Assembly: GCA_030407005.1 (NCBI GenBank)
Contig: JAUDYN010000001.1
Location: 2,108,001-2,172,000, forward strand
Direction: 5' to 3'
DNA from: Desarmillaria ectypa
Taxonomy: Eukaryota; Basidiomycota; Agaricomycetes; Agaricales; Physalacriaceae
Length of the DNA: 64,000 bases
Shown: positions 36,615-47,359 of the stretch, piece after piece
Layout of the letters: every line of letters begins with the position of its first letter
Numbering within the stretch: position 1 is the stretch's first letter
Made by a program: the position numbers and the translations under genes
The notes under the pieces: generated by a model
Seen by the model: only the letters and a program-made list of their open reading frames with translations
What the model was told of the DNA's origin: nothing
Database searches by the model: none

Positions 36615-38542
36615 ATGTCCGCCAAAACTGAACGGAATCGCAACAGAGAGTCGCAAGAGGCGATACTACACCGGAATGCCAGTTCTACTTTGGGGGGTGT
36701 CGTGGCGCCAGATGTGTCATCCAGCTCGAGTCCAGAATCACTCTCAGCCATTGAGAACCAACAAGCTGGGGTGATTGAGGAAAGTATTGACGGGTTCTCC
36801 AACCTTGGTGACCATGGATTTCATATACTGGCGAACACAATAGAGGTGAGTCGGTCAAAAATGACTTGAATAGAAGAAAATAACATTGCTGAAAGAGTTA
36901 TGAACCCACCATTTCTGCCTTGACCGAGATTGGCTGGGAAAAATCATCGATAAAGGTTCCATTGCAATGGGCCTACACTGGTAGAAATGCCGTCATACCA
37001 TGTTCCCTCGCCGATACTCCCTGTGCTACCCTCGGTGTTCCGGGTGTCTTAAGTCTACTCAACGCCACCTTTGGAACGTCACACACCCTGGATACTCCAT
37101 CCCTCTCCTCCGTTCTCAAAGACTGCATCGACAGTGACTACGACTTTGGCACCGCCTATGGCCGTCTCCGCCAGGTATGGAACATAAATAACGGTAGCAC
37201 CATCCAAGATGAACTACGGACTCGGGAAGAGGAGGACCGTGAGAAGCGACAAAAAGCGCTCGTAGGAAAGCAGATCGTGAACGCTATGTTGCCACCTCGA
37301 CGTGTCTGGGACCTGTACAGCAATCGGGTGGTGCCATGGTGGAGTGCCAGGAAACGGCCAGATCCGATATCACACGCGTGGATGGATGAGAAGGATCGGG
37401 TTAATGTGTGGACACGTATTAATGGGAAGGAATGGCCTGTGCCCATTCCGAAGGATACCAACCTCAACCTAATCCGAATCGAGATGCTGAATCTTGGAAT
37501 GGAATACACGTGGTTGGATGTCCTCTGTTTGAGACAGGAGGGCGGGCCGAGGGAAGAACTGCGTGCGGAAGAGTGGAAGCTAGATGTACCAACGATTGGA
37601 GGGGTGTATGTGGGTGTCAAAAAGCTTGTGTTCTACTTGAGTGGTTTGGGGAGGCCCCTAAGTTTGAAGGAGGGTGACTTGGACGATGATCGATGTTGGT
37701 TTAGACGTGCGTGGACACTTCAGGAGATCAGTCGCAAGAGGATCATTGCTGGGGATACGCCGCATGGACCACTACACGCCAAACCTATAGATAAAAATGG
37801 AAACTACGAGACTCAGATATTAACAAGATTTCATCACCAACTGGAGTCGTTGTCAAGAAACCAATCTAGTATATTCACCCTTCTGGCAGACATGCAGAAT
37901 CGAGTGTCGACCAACCCAGTAGACAAAGTCGCCGGTCTAGCATTTAGGGTGTACTCGACAACGATACCAGCATACTATCACAGTCAGTCACTCGAGGATG
38001 CATGGATGGCATTGATGAATACAATGTCGCAGTTGCGGCGAGGGACATTGTTCTTTCGTTATCCTGAAGTAGGAAGAGGATCCAAGAAATGGAAACCGAC
38101 GTGGGAACAGGTCATGATGAAACCTCTGCCAGCGGATGCTGACTGTTTCGGCTCTGTTTATCATGATGACAAGACGGACACTGACTGGTATAAAGGGTAT
38201 TGCATTGAAAAAGCATTCGTGCAGGGATTGGCTGCAGGATTGGTTGAAGGCGTTGATCGATGCGGAGAGCTGATTGTTGAAGACCCGAACGGGACAATAC
38301 ACGCATTCAAAATCATTGCCAACCACAAGCACCCGATACCTGAAGACACATACACACTGATTGGTAGCGAAGTATGGTATATCGATGGCACAATACGATA
38401 CCCGCAATATTGGGCCGTTGGGCGACGATTTCTACAGAAGAGATTCGAGAAAATGTCAGTGTTCGTAATGAATGACCTGGAAGAAGTAGAAAGGCTGAAG
38501 GATCTGGGTATTGCTGCAGAGTCTCGTAATGTTCTTGTTTGA
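36615..38542 (+). CDS. HET-like protein of Agaricomycetes
   Basis: Exons 36615-36845 and 36896-38542 give 625 aa. It resembles a family, expanded in mushroom-forming fungi, related to the heterokaryon-incompatibility (HET) domain. Visible family pieces include PPRRVWDLYSNRVVPWW, ISHAWMDEKDRVNVWT, EMLNLGMEYTWLDVLCLRQ and CWFRRAWTLQEI, which correspond to the usual HET order (SHxW, then WxDxxCxxQ, then RAWxxQE). Later comes VDKVAGLAF. HET domains trigger non-self recognition and cell death in ascomycetes; in basidiomycetes the role is mostly unproven. The Ser-rich N-terminus is variable. No truncation was found. Confidence 0.75.
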
Positions 38543-38825
38543 TGCAGACATTTGTCCGTAGCAGTACTATTCACTCCATATGCATTGAAATACAAAGACG
38601 AACTGATCAGTAGAAGCCAGACGGCGGCGGCGGCAGGATAAGTACAAGTGAAGGAGCCATGATTCTTACTTAGAGGTTATCTGGTATTCTGTGAAGGATT
38701 GCAGAAGCTGCGCCATTGAGAGTAACCAAATCTTGAAGATACAAATAAATTAGTCAAGCTTCAAACGGTGGACGTACCTTTTCTCTAAGACGAGCCGCTT
38801 CGGCAGATCTCGGCATCAGGTTTCG

Positions 38826-39630
38826 ATGATGACCTCATCACCGCTGCCTTTTCCTCATCATGTATTCATGTATACGCATCTTCTTTCCTACCTGCCTAGA
38901 CATCGATTTCGAGCCATAGATATTCCTCGGTGTATTTCAACTGCAACGGGTAGGCAGAGAGCAATTGGACATGGTCAAAACCTGTCCGCTCGATATGTAC
39001 GTTTAGAAAAATCGCTTCGTCAGAAACAAGCGTTACAAGCAGATCTGAACGAGCTCTCGGGTCCATCACATACTGTACCAGAGAAAGCTGGGAAGAAGAA
39101 ACAACACAATACATTCAAAGGTCTAGTTATACCAGAGTTACCGAGAGCTCCCGAATCAGACGGTGTGTGCGTTTACCGTGGGGCTTGTGTTGTCTAATCT
39201 GCATTCGTTTAGAATGCTGCATGTCAGGCTGTGCTGTTTGTGTGTACGATATATACGAGGAATCCATGTCGGCGTACAAGGAGAACGTAGCTACATTACG
39301 AAACGCGCTGGTCAGTATGGGAGTTCCCGGGAATGAGTGGCCTGCGAGCATCAAGTCCCCAACCGAGAAGATAGAGAGAAAGAGTAACGTGGTGTTGAGT
39401 GTATTTGAAGAGATGGAAAGGGCGTTAAAGGAAAAGCAGAAATCCTCGGCTCCTTCTCGTCAGTTCGTGTCTTTCTTTTATTTTCTCCACCGGCTTGCCC
39501 ATTAAAGTATCCTATAGGACCTTTTAATATGGCTGCGCGCGCATCCCTATTTGCATCCCGTTCAGCGAAGAATACCATGACTTCTGACGTTGTTGAAGGT
39601 ATCAGATGGATACTGTTCAGCAACAGGTAG
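38826..39630 (+). CDS. Mitochondrial protein with oxidoreductase-like domain (OXLD1/PF09791 type)
   Basis: Exons 38826-39162, 39213-39458 and 39518-39630 give 231 aa in frame. The N-terminus from MYTHLLSYLPRHRFRAIDI onward is Arg-rich without acidic residues, a likely mitochondrial presequence. The core ESDECCMSGCAVCVYDIYEE is the Cys-rich signature of the oxido-reductase-like N-terminal family and is split by intron 1. The family is usually mitochondrial and its biochemical role is not settled. The last intron is less sure: without it the protein ends at 39505, with it the tail becomes PFNMAARASLFASRS and continues to 39630. Start may be 38826, 38829 or 38868. Confidence 0.72.
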
Positions 39631-39981
39631 AGATACCTTGGTCGTCCCACAAGGTCGAGGATGGGGCGCTTGTGTTCGGATAGCAGATTGAGTGTGAGGA
39701 TGTTGATGGTTGTGGCTACCTTTTACTGGGGGCAACTTGGCAAGTATGCTTCACTGAATATTAACAAAAGTCACCCGTCAGGTTCATGCGATAAATTGTA
39801 AAGGTACTTATATTCATGACCACATATTAGACAGTATAGATATTAATGTAGGGGTATGGAGAACTTACTCCACTATTTACTCTAGTTGAGCCTCAAGTTA
39901 GTGATCAGAAAGCTCCTGAAAGCTCACTTGGTTCGAGTTGTCACGTATGTGACACCTCTACGTCCTTCACGTCCTTCAGCC
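39631..39981. other. Intergenic and CSN5 leader
   Basis: 350 bp, AT-rich at 39760-39860, with no coding signal. A short duplication ACGTCCTTCACGTCCTTCA sits just before the CSN5 start (39960-39978). Confidence 0.4.
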
Positions 39982-41426
39982 ATGTCGTCGTCGAGCACGG
40001 CGCTGAAGACATTCTCTCTAACGAACAGCATTCTTGAGATATCGCCTCAGGATGCAATATATAAGTTTGATGCCGACGAAGCCAAGCGGATTGACCAGGA
40101 GTCGCCCTGGTCGAGAGAGTACGCCTACTTTCCTTGCAATATCGATGTTTCATTAAGTGACGTGCAGCCCCCATTTCTTCAAATCGTGCAAGATTTCGGC
40201 TGTAGCATTGATAAAAATGGCATGCATTCTGCATTCCGATCTCTGTACCACTACTGAAAGACACTGCAGGTCATACATGCGCGCTCCGGTGTGCCACACG
40301 AGATTATGGGGCTGATGCAAGGCAAAGTTGTCGGAAACTCGATTGTTATCATGGATTCCTTTGCTCTGCCAGTACAGGGCACGGAAACACGTGTCAATGC
40401 CGCTAACGAAGCTAATGAGTACATGGTAGAGTATACAGAGGGCAGTAGTAAGGTACGTATCGAATTAGATTGGTATTCACCTTCCCTGACACAGAAACAG
40501 GCTCAGAGACCTGAGCATGCCATTGGGTGGTATCATTCCCATCCAGGTTATGGATGTTGGCTGTCGGGCATCGACGTCAATACCCAGATGAACAACCAAA
40601 AGTACCAAGATCCTTTCGTTGCTGTCGTTGTAAGTCTGGTAATCATGTCGCTGACGTTTATCTTATGTTTTTCTATATGGTAGATTGACCCGAACCGAAC
40701 AATATCTGCCGGCAAAGTGGATATCGGTGCATTCCGTACATATCCTGAAAACTACAAACCCCCAAGCACCAACTCGTCTGAATATCAGTCGATCCCTCTG
40801 AGCAAGATCGAAGATTTCGGCGTACACGCAAATCAATACTACCAGATAGACGTGGAAATATTCAAGTCAACGTTAGATAACGAGTTGCTAGGATTGCTGT
40901 GGAACAAGTATTGGGTGAATACGTTGAGCCAGAGCCCTTTGATCTCGGTATGAATTTTGCCGCGTGTCTTAAATCATCTTTCTGGACCTCCGTTCAACAG
41001 AATCGGGCATATGCTGTCTCACAACTATCGGACCTGCATCAGAAGTTGTCTAAAGTGCAAACCTCTGTCACCAGTACGCGCGCGCCGATCCCCGTCATGC
41101 AAGACAAGGAGGGCAGTGCAAGCAAGGTAAACCATTTTCATATCTGGCTACCCAAGTTGGCTGACATTATCGCAGAAGGAGAAAGAAGAAAAGAAGAAAG
41201 AAGATAATCAGCTCGCCAAGAGCGTCAAAGACAGGTACAAACGCACTATGTTGAAGAGTCAGTAGGCTGATTTCTCTCGTACAGCACGAAGATTGCTGTT
41301 GAGGCACAGCATGGGTTGATTGCGCAAGTAATTAAAGACGTCATATTTTCCATGAGACCAAAGGGTGGAGATGCTTCAACGACCCAGCTTTCTGATGTCA
41401 CAGATACAGCAATGTCAATCGGTTGA
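39982..41426 (+). CDS. CSN5: COP9 signalosome subunit 5 (JAMM deneddylase)
   Basis: Catalytic subunit that removes Nedd8 from cullins. Eight exons (39982-40118, 40168-40219, 40270-40452, 40501-40629, 40684-40947, 41001-41126, 41176-41234, 41285-41426) give 363 aa, close to the usual length. The MPN+ domain shows [19 protein letters not shown], with the conserved Glu, and the JAMM metal site [14 protein letters not shown]. Intron 2 (40220-40269) has a GC donor: only the join ...LIKM|VIHARSG restores the family sequence. Intron 3 (40453-40500, 48 bp) is stop-free and in frame, so retained transcripts would insert 16 residues just before the JAMM motif. A Lys/Glu-rich stretch (EKEEKKKED) lies near the C-terminus. 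Confidence 0.93.
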
Positions 41427-41596
41427 TACTTTCTTCGATACCACTGTTCTCGCGCTCGCATTGTATTTTTAGAGCTTTGCGTTCGATGAAAGACCTGAAC
41501 GAAGGACAGACTGCTCCAGAAAAAGGCGTGAATTTAAGAGTTCTTATGCATAGCTGTTTCGTAACTTTAAATTATAACTCTTCAGGACTTCACTTT

Positions 41597-42284
41597 CTAG
41601 CAACATTCCTTGCCTCCTTCACTTTGAGAGCCTCCAGCAGCCATATCACGACCAGAGATGAAATATCCTACGAATGTAGCGACCTGTAAAAATGTCAGCC
41701 TACTGTCATAGCGGTAACCTTTGAAGATTGCTCACAAATATAACCAAGATAATACCGCCGTTGTAGTACATGGCCAATAACATGAGCATGTAACCAGCGC
41801 CAAATTGAACAGTGTGGAAGATACTACGAATCAGTTGTTGGGTGTGAGTCGGCCTATTCCACAGATGAGCGATGAACAAAGCGAAAGACAGAAGTACGAA
41901 CTGAAATTCTCCATTAGTATTGCCAAAACGCATGATATCGAGTCCCTTTAGTCCTTTAACACTGTCATGTGCATTCGCTTCGACATCAGCTCGAGAGCTG
42001 TTCCATTCCATGATAATCCGACGGTCGTACTCCCTGGAGAGGCGGCGGAAGGCTTCAAGGATGACAACCCAAGTGAAGACGGCGATCAGAGTGCCGACGT
42101 AGGCACCTGCAGTCATATTTTTTGAGCAAAACTAGTTGAGTTAACGCTCAATTGGGCTCTCACCAACAGTCCTGAGGTGCCATTGTCTCGAGATGAAGCA
42201 AGCATCCACGGTGGTCCAGTTCCACAACATAGAAATTTTGCAGGACGCCCCCGAGGACGACGAAGAGCTTGAACCCATGTCCAT
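41597..42284 (-). CDS. CTR2: Ctr-family copper transporter
   Basis: Trimeric copper channel that admits Cu(I) across the plasma or vacuolar membrane. Exons 42284-42164, 42106-41902, 41853-41736 and 41683-41597 give 176 aa. The N-terminus is short and Met-poor ([20 protein letters not shown]), as in low-affinity/Ctr2-type members. TM1 follows TFVG-like [20 protein letters not shown]2 carries the essential Met motif within [13 protein letters not shown]3 has a glycine motif (GYFISG). The protein ends KECC, a possible Cys copper ligand. The gene converges on CSN5, with 170 bp between their stops. The Ctr2 symbol is a guess from the poor Met content. Confidence 0.82.
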
Positions 42285-42389
42285 AGTTGCGAAAAGTGGT
42301 TGGGAGCAAATACGAGTACGCACGACGTGGCACAAGAAAAAGAAAAGGTCAAAACGTTCAATTTATTGCCCTGGAATTTACATTCTACG

Positions 42390-43122
42390 GAAGTGCCCGG
42401 TTGATTCTGGATACAAAAACCACGATTACAGCGGGGTCAGACGCACATTTGTCAACCAAATTGGAAACACCTAAGATGCCAAGCCGTCTGATGTATGACC
42501 TAACATTTTGCCCAGCGGTCTCACAAGCCTGAAAACGGTTGCAATTAGGCGATATTTGGACACCTAGACCGCAACCGTGATGAAGAGCGGCTAAAAGAAT
42601 AGCCGATGTGTCAGAAAGAATGATGAAGAGGGCGATAGCCACGAGGAGAGGGGCAATGGTCCAAGCCAGAGAGGTCTAGCAACAACGATTTACTCCGAAT
42701 AGCTGCGGCAAGCCGATGGGACGGAGTTCCGCATTGATGGAGAGGGGGTACAACGACGTGGGTCATATGGAAGGGCGGACATAGCCCCTACACACGGGCC
42801 TGAGGGTAAAGAATAAGGTCGAGCTGGCCAGGAATGAGCGACCTAGTACTGATATCGACGCAGAGGAGGACGTACCTGGAGCCGTGGAATGCTGATACGC
42901 GATGAAGGTCCAAAAATCCTCCCGCGTTGCTGAGGAGAAGGGTACGAAGGGATACAACGAAGCAAGAACCGTAGATCTAGTTGTTACACTTGTGGGAGCT
43001 CGCAGTAACGGGGAAACGTTCCGATATGAGTACCATAGCCCTGACAGAGACAAAGAAAATGAAGGGAAAGGAATGGAGACGACAGGAGGAAGGACAGGAG
43101 AGGAGAAACTGGGGAGAGGCAC
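42390..43122 (-). other. Possible small membrane-protein gene, unresolved
   Basis: The minus strand upstream of the Ctr gene has one strong hydrophobic segment (WTIAPLLVAIALFIILSD, about 42600-42660) preceded by a good TTGCTAG acceptor, and several open stretches on either side. I could not assemble a frame-consistent gene or match a family. It may be a fast-evolving membrane protein or a relic. Confidence 0.25.
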
Positions 43123-43373
43123 AAGCGTAAATGCCTCTGTCCACCTTTATATATTCCAGCATCTTGCTCGGCAAAAGCCGGTGGCCGAGGCGTTTCCGCC
43201 TCGCTTGTTTTTGCGATTTGCCGTTCAAGAATTTCATCATCCGGCAAGTCGGCGAGACCATGATGCTTTTTTGGGAAAACATCCTGGCCAAAACTTACAC
43301 AAAAATGGCACCGAACACATGTGATCCGTCGCGTCTCGGATTCTTCCCATCCTCAGGCTGGACCCTATTCCTA

Positions 43374-44429
43374 ATGTCAAAACTGAAATCCGATGTCAAG
43401 GTTCTCAAAGGCCAAGAAGGTGCTATTTCTGTGAAATTTCTAGACTGGTAGGCTGAATGTTACCATTCTTAGCTGAAGATAAGGTCCTTGAATATGTCAA
43501 ACGCGTAAGATATCTCGTTTTGCCACCGTTCGTGTCGATGTTGAACTGTGTCCTCTCAGATGAATCGACCGTATGGCGCTGTGGATGTCGCTGCAAACCT
43601 TAAAGGGGCCATTCCGAAGACCGCTACGCAGAAGATTCTAGTGAGTCTGGCGGAGAAGGGTGAGCTAGTGCAGAAGACATATGGTACGAGCATTCCATCT
43701 TTCTCGTCCCAGAACACCGTACTGATACTCTTTCAGGAAAAACCACGTTCTTTGTAGCAAACCAAGCTAAAATCGATACGGTGCCAGCAGAAAAAATTTC
43801 CCTTTTTGAGGAAGAATACAAACGTATCGATGACGAGAATAAGCTACTGTCATCTGAAATCAAATCCGCCAATAACGGTGAGCCTGATTTGCGCATATAT
43901 GCTGGTTCCGGCCTTCATTTCTACTGTTAACAGAGCTATCAAAGGTCAAGAACACGCCCTCTGACGCAGAACTAAACACCCAAATTGCTGAGTTCATGCA
44001 AGTGGTGAGGTTCCACACTAATCGCCTCTCAGTTTGCACATTTTCGTGGCTGGACTGCGGTACTAACTGTAAATCGTTGATGCACAGGTAGCGAAGAAGC
44101 AGGCTATACTTCAACCTTTACGATCCGGTAGCCCCCTAGTGTCCGCCGAAGACCTCGCTCTAGTAGATGCAGAGTGGATCAAATGGCGAACAGAATGGGT
44201 GCGCCGACGCAAAATTTTCACCAAGTGAGTTGAGCAGCTCCATAGCCGCGATTCTGACGATTGGGCTAGCTTCTGGCAGCTTACGACGGACGCACTTGCG
44301 CCCCAGGATGCAACGGAACTTTCGGAAGAACTCGGTATTGAACTGGACGCGCCTGAACACGCTAGGCTTGAACGCAGCACGCTATGTCAGAATCCGAATA
44401 TCAAAAATGCACTGAAGAGAAAGCGATAG
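43374..44429 (+). CDS. HOP2: Homologous-pairing protein 2 (Hop2/TBPIP)
   Basis: Meiotic recombination factor that acts with Mnd1 to stimulate Dmc1/Rad51 strand exchange. Seven exons (43374-43419, 43473-43504, 43560-43683, 43737-43877, 43934-44004, 44088-44224, 44270-44429) give 210 aa, close to the 215-225 aa norm. The N-terminal winged helix includes VLEYVKRMNRPYGAVDVAAN and KGELVQKTYGKTTFFVANQ. A coiled coil follows (KISLFEEEYKRIDDENKLLSSEI), then the C-terminal region ending ALKRKR. The 32-nt second exon is needed to complete the winged helix. Heavy splitting by introns is usual for meiotic genes in fungi. Confidence 0.9.
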
Positions 44430-44891
44430 TGGTTACGTGAACGGTGTGGGTGTGCTGTGTGTTTCAAACTGTCTCCTCTGCCGAGTCTGGTTCGCTCTGC
44501 TTCGATTGTACTTATCTGGAACATGTGCTCGGATCTGTGCTGCGGTTGTACTGTATTAACAATGCATTCTGTTTAAAGACCGCACAGAACCCAGTAAGGG
44601 GAGTCGATGTAACTTTAAGGGAGAAGCTGGATAACTGAAGCAGGGACGAGTAAGGAACACGGCCCGTAATAGTGATGTCGTAATCACTGTGGCGATCACC
44701 TTCTGAGAATAACAAGGCCAACACGGTCAAGGTTGTCACCGACAGAGGCTGTGAATCCAGTCTTGACTTCCTGCTTCTTCCTCAAACATTTTGCGTTATC
44801 CGCATTCATAAGGCCTCAAGCCATCTTCCTTGTCTCATTCATCCCTTTCTTTATCTTTTTTCTGCCTTGTCTTTTTCTCCTTCTTACTTCC
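44430..44891. other. Intergenic and Rho leader
   Basis: 460 bp. The second half (44760-44890) is strongly C/T-rich, a common fungal core-promoter feature, running up to the Rho start. No gene seen. Confidence 0.45.
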
Positions 44892-45976
44892 ATGACCTCC
44901 CAAAATCCTGTACGTATCCACTTCAATTCCCGCCCTGACCGTCCCAGCCATTTTCCTCTTTTCCTCTCCTTCTCTCCGACCTCGCTGACCGTTCTGTCGT
45001 TGTCCAGATACGCAGGAAGCTAGTCATCGTCGGCGACGGCACGTAATCGCAGCAGCTGCGCCCACACCGCCCTAAACGTTTCTCTTCCAGGTGCTTGTGG
45101 AAAGACTTCGCTTTTATGTTCTTTTGCTCTGGGAGAGTTTCCGAAAGAATATGTATGTGTTTCCTGACTTTTCTTGTTCAAAGTGCTTACAAGTCTCACT
45201 AGCAACCAAGTGAGTCCTCTGACATCATCATTCGTCATGCCCTGCTCATTGGTACCCCCAGCCGTATTCGACAACTATGTCGCTGAGATTAGGCTTGACG
45301 AGAAACCCGTTCAGCTGGCGCTCTGGGATACTGCGTGTGTGTCTATCTTTCATTCGAGAACAGACACCTGACCTGTGCAACAGTGGACAAGAAGAATATG
45401 AAGTGCGATGCTTCGCTCTTACTCGCTCACCCGCGTGCTCACAATTACCTAGCGTTTACGACCAATGTCATATTCCAAGTCACACGTTATACTGATTGCT
45501 TTCGCCCTGGATACTCCGGACTCGCTGGAGAACGTGGAAACCAAGGTTAGTCAAGGCCGAAGATCTTGGTTTGTGCTATCTGACATCGGTTTTGCTACCA
45601 GTGGATAGAGGAAGTGCGGTCTATATGTGGTCCAACCATTCCTGTCATACTGGTGGGATGCAAAGCCGACCTCCGCCCATCCCCGGACCAGCCAAGTCCA
45701 CCAGGTAGCTCTCGCACCTGGGTCACCAGAGAGCAGGGCGAACGTGTCGCTCATGCCATCGGTGCTCGCGCGTATAAGGAATGCTCAGCTCTTAAGATTG
45801 AGGGTGTCGATGATGTATTCGAGACTGCCACTCGAGCCAGCATGCTAATGAGGGACGGTGTGCCGACTAATGGTCACGCCGGGACTACGGAAGGTCGGCA
45901 TCATAGGCGAAGGAGCAGCGGCAAGGGCGTGGACAAGGAGAAGTCCAAGAGCTGGACCTGCTGCGTGGTGTGTTAA
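44892..45976 (+). CDS. RHO2: Rho-family GTPase, Rho2-like
   Basis: Membrane-bound switch for wall synthesis and polarity. Eight exons (44892-44909, 45008-45038, 45091-45152, 45203-45209, 45262-45334, 45384-45402, 45453-45545, 45602-45976) give 225 aa. All G boxes appear: GDGACGKTS (G1), PTVFDNY effector loop, WDTAGQEEYE (G3), GCKADL (G4) and CSA (G5). Two joins are notable: intron 2 starts GCACGT, and exon 4 is only 7 nt (CAACCAA). A small Pro/Ser insert follows G4 (PSPDQPSPPGSS). The tail is Lys-rich and ends CCVVC, a CaaX box preceded by a Cys that could be palmitoylated as in Rho2. Rho2 rather than Rho1 is chosen from the VQLALWDTAGQ and LENVETKWIEE wording. Confidence 0.88.
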
Positions 45977-47006
45977 GTTGTTATGACCGCAGTCCACGAC
46001 CGTGGGTGTCTACGTCTATGTCATATGTTTCCTTATAATGTCGGGATTCCACACAATTGTAGCGGACTTTAGGATGTGGTCGATCCCCAGACGAGATTGG
46101 ATGTTTCTTTTTGCTTTACTTACTTTTTACCCTCATATATAGTACTGTTTTCATCTTTTTAGATCACTATTGTTGCGCATCATGACCACATCGCTAACTT
46201 TTTGCATCGTTTCTGTTCTGATTTACCATCTCGCTTTCACTAAGAAAGGACACTCAACAACCCGTTGTAAGAATACGTAAGAGCAAATATTATTAGTTAA
46301 ACCCTTGTTTAGAAGCATCTTTACCTCTTAGAACCAGACTCAACTACAGGAAATGCCGGCCACTGATCGTCACTAGGAACGCGGTATTTAATAAACGATT
46401 AACGCAGGAATAGATGAAACCCTAGATCTTATTTCGGCATCAACCAGTTGTTCGAGTGGCGGCACCGTTTCAAATTCAGTCCTGTGCAGTATCGAACCAA
46501 ATGCAACCAAGTAGTTCCGACCCCCATGCTCAATTTTGGCTGGACATCCTTACTTTTCTCGTATATACCATCAGGGAGAGGCGATACCTCGGCGATTTCA
46601 AGTTCCATCGATATCATTAAGATGGGCTCGATATCATTTGCTCTTTACTCGGGACAACAGAAGGGCCACAACAGACGGGATTTGCTCAATCCCGATGCAA
46701 CAAGGTTATATGAAAATTTCACCTCATTTCGCCTTTTTCGCAATGTCGTACCCAAGATAATGGCCGTCCAAGTATGACAACCTGGAGGCGATGTTTTATT
46801 GGTCTGTAACTACTACAGTGGACCATGCTGATGATACCTTCGAGAGTCTGATCATCAGATCGAAGGTGGTATGAGCTGAGTCCTTGTGCTGTTGGTGGTG
46901 TATTGTAACTGATCCTAATGATGAGAATACTTAGTCGTGTCGTGTCGTTACTAGCAGCATCTTGTCCCACGTTGCTCGCCCGCTCCCACTAGCTTAGATT
47001 GTCGCT
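45977..47006. other. Intergenic region
   Basis: About 1 kb, AT-rich after the Rho gene (46100-46200). Open frames near 46430-46780 overlap on both strands with no family or splice support. Nothing else seen. Confidence 0.4.
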
Positions 47007-47304
47007 ATGTCCGACCTTGGAGAGCTTCCTTACGCGGTTCCCCATAAAACTCTGGGTGTTCTCTTGGTTGCACTTACTGTTTCAAGCTCGTGGGTAAGCT
47101 TTTCTTGGCAAGGTCCAATTAGTTTCGACTTTTTGTTTGCAGGATATATGGGGTGACCTGTGCACAGACGGTTCAGTACTACCGGCGGCATTCAATTCCG
47201 GATTCAACGGTCCTGAAGGTTTCTATAAGTTTCAAAGTTCAAACTGCAGCAAAGTTTTCGCTGACGCTTAGTTATTTAATACAACAAGGTTGCTGTTGTG
47301 TGGT
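47007..47304 (+). pseudogene. DUF6534-like membrane protein 5' fragment
   Basis: Exons 47007-47089 and 47143-47218 read in frame into a segment like the start of basidiomycete DUF6534 proteins: TLGVLLVALTVSSSIYGVTC then QTVQYYRRHSIPDSTVLK. A possible third piece (VAVVW) begins at 47290 after an AACAAG acceptor. Beyond this the expected seven-helix body is absent, and the frame closes. I read it as a truncated relic. Family recognition rests on the first membrane segment and the following Y-rich motif only. Confidence 0.4.
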
Positions 47305-47359
47305 ACGTGTTAATGCACGTATTAAACAATGGTCCTGGCGTTTACAGGAGAACTGAATT

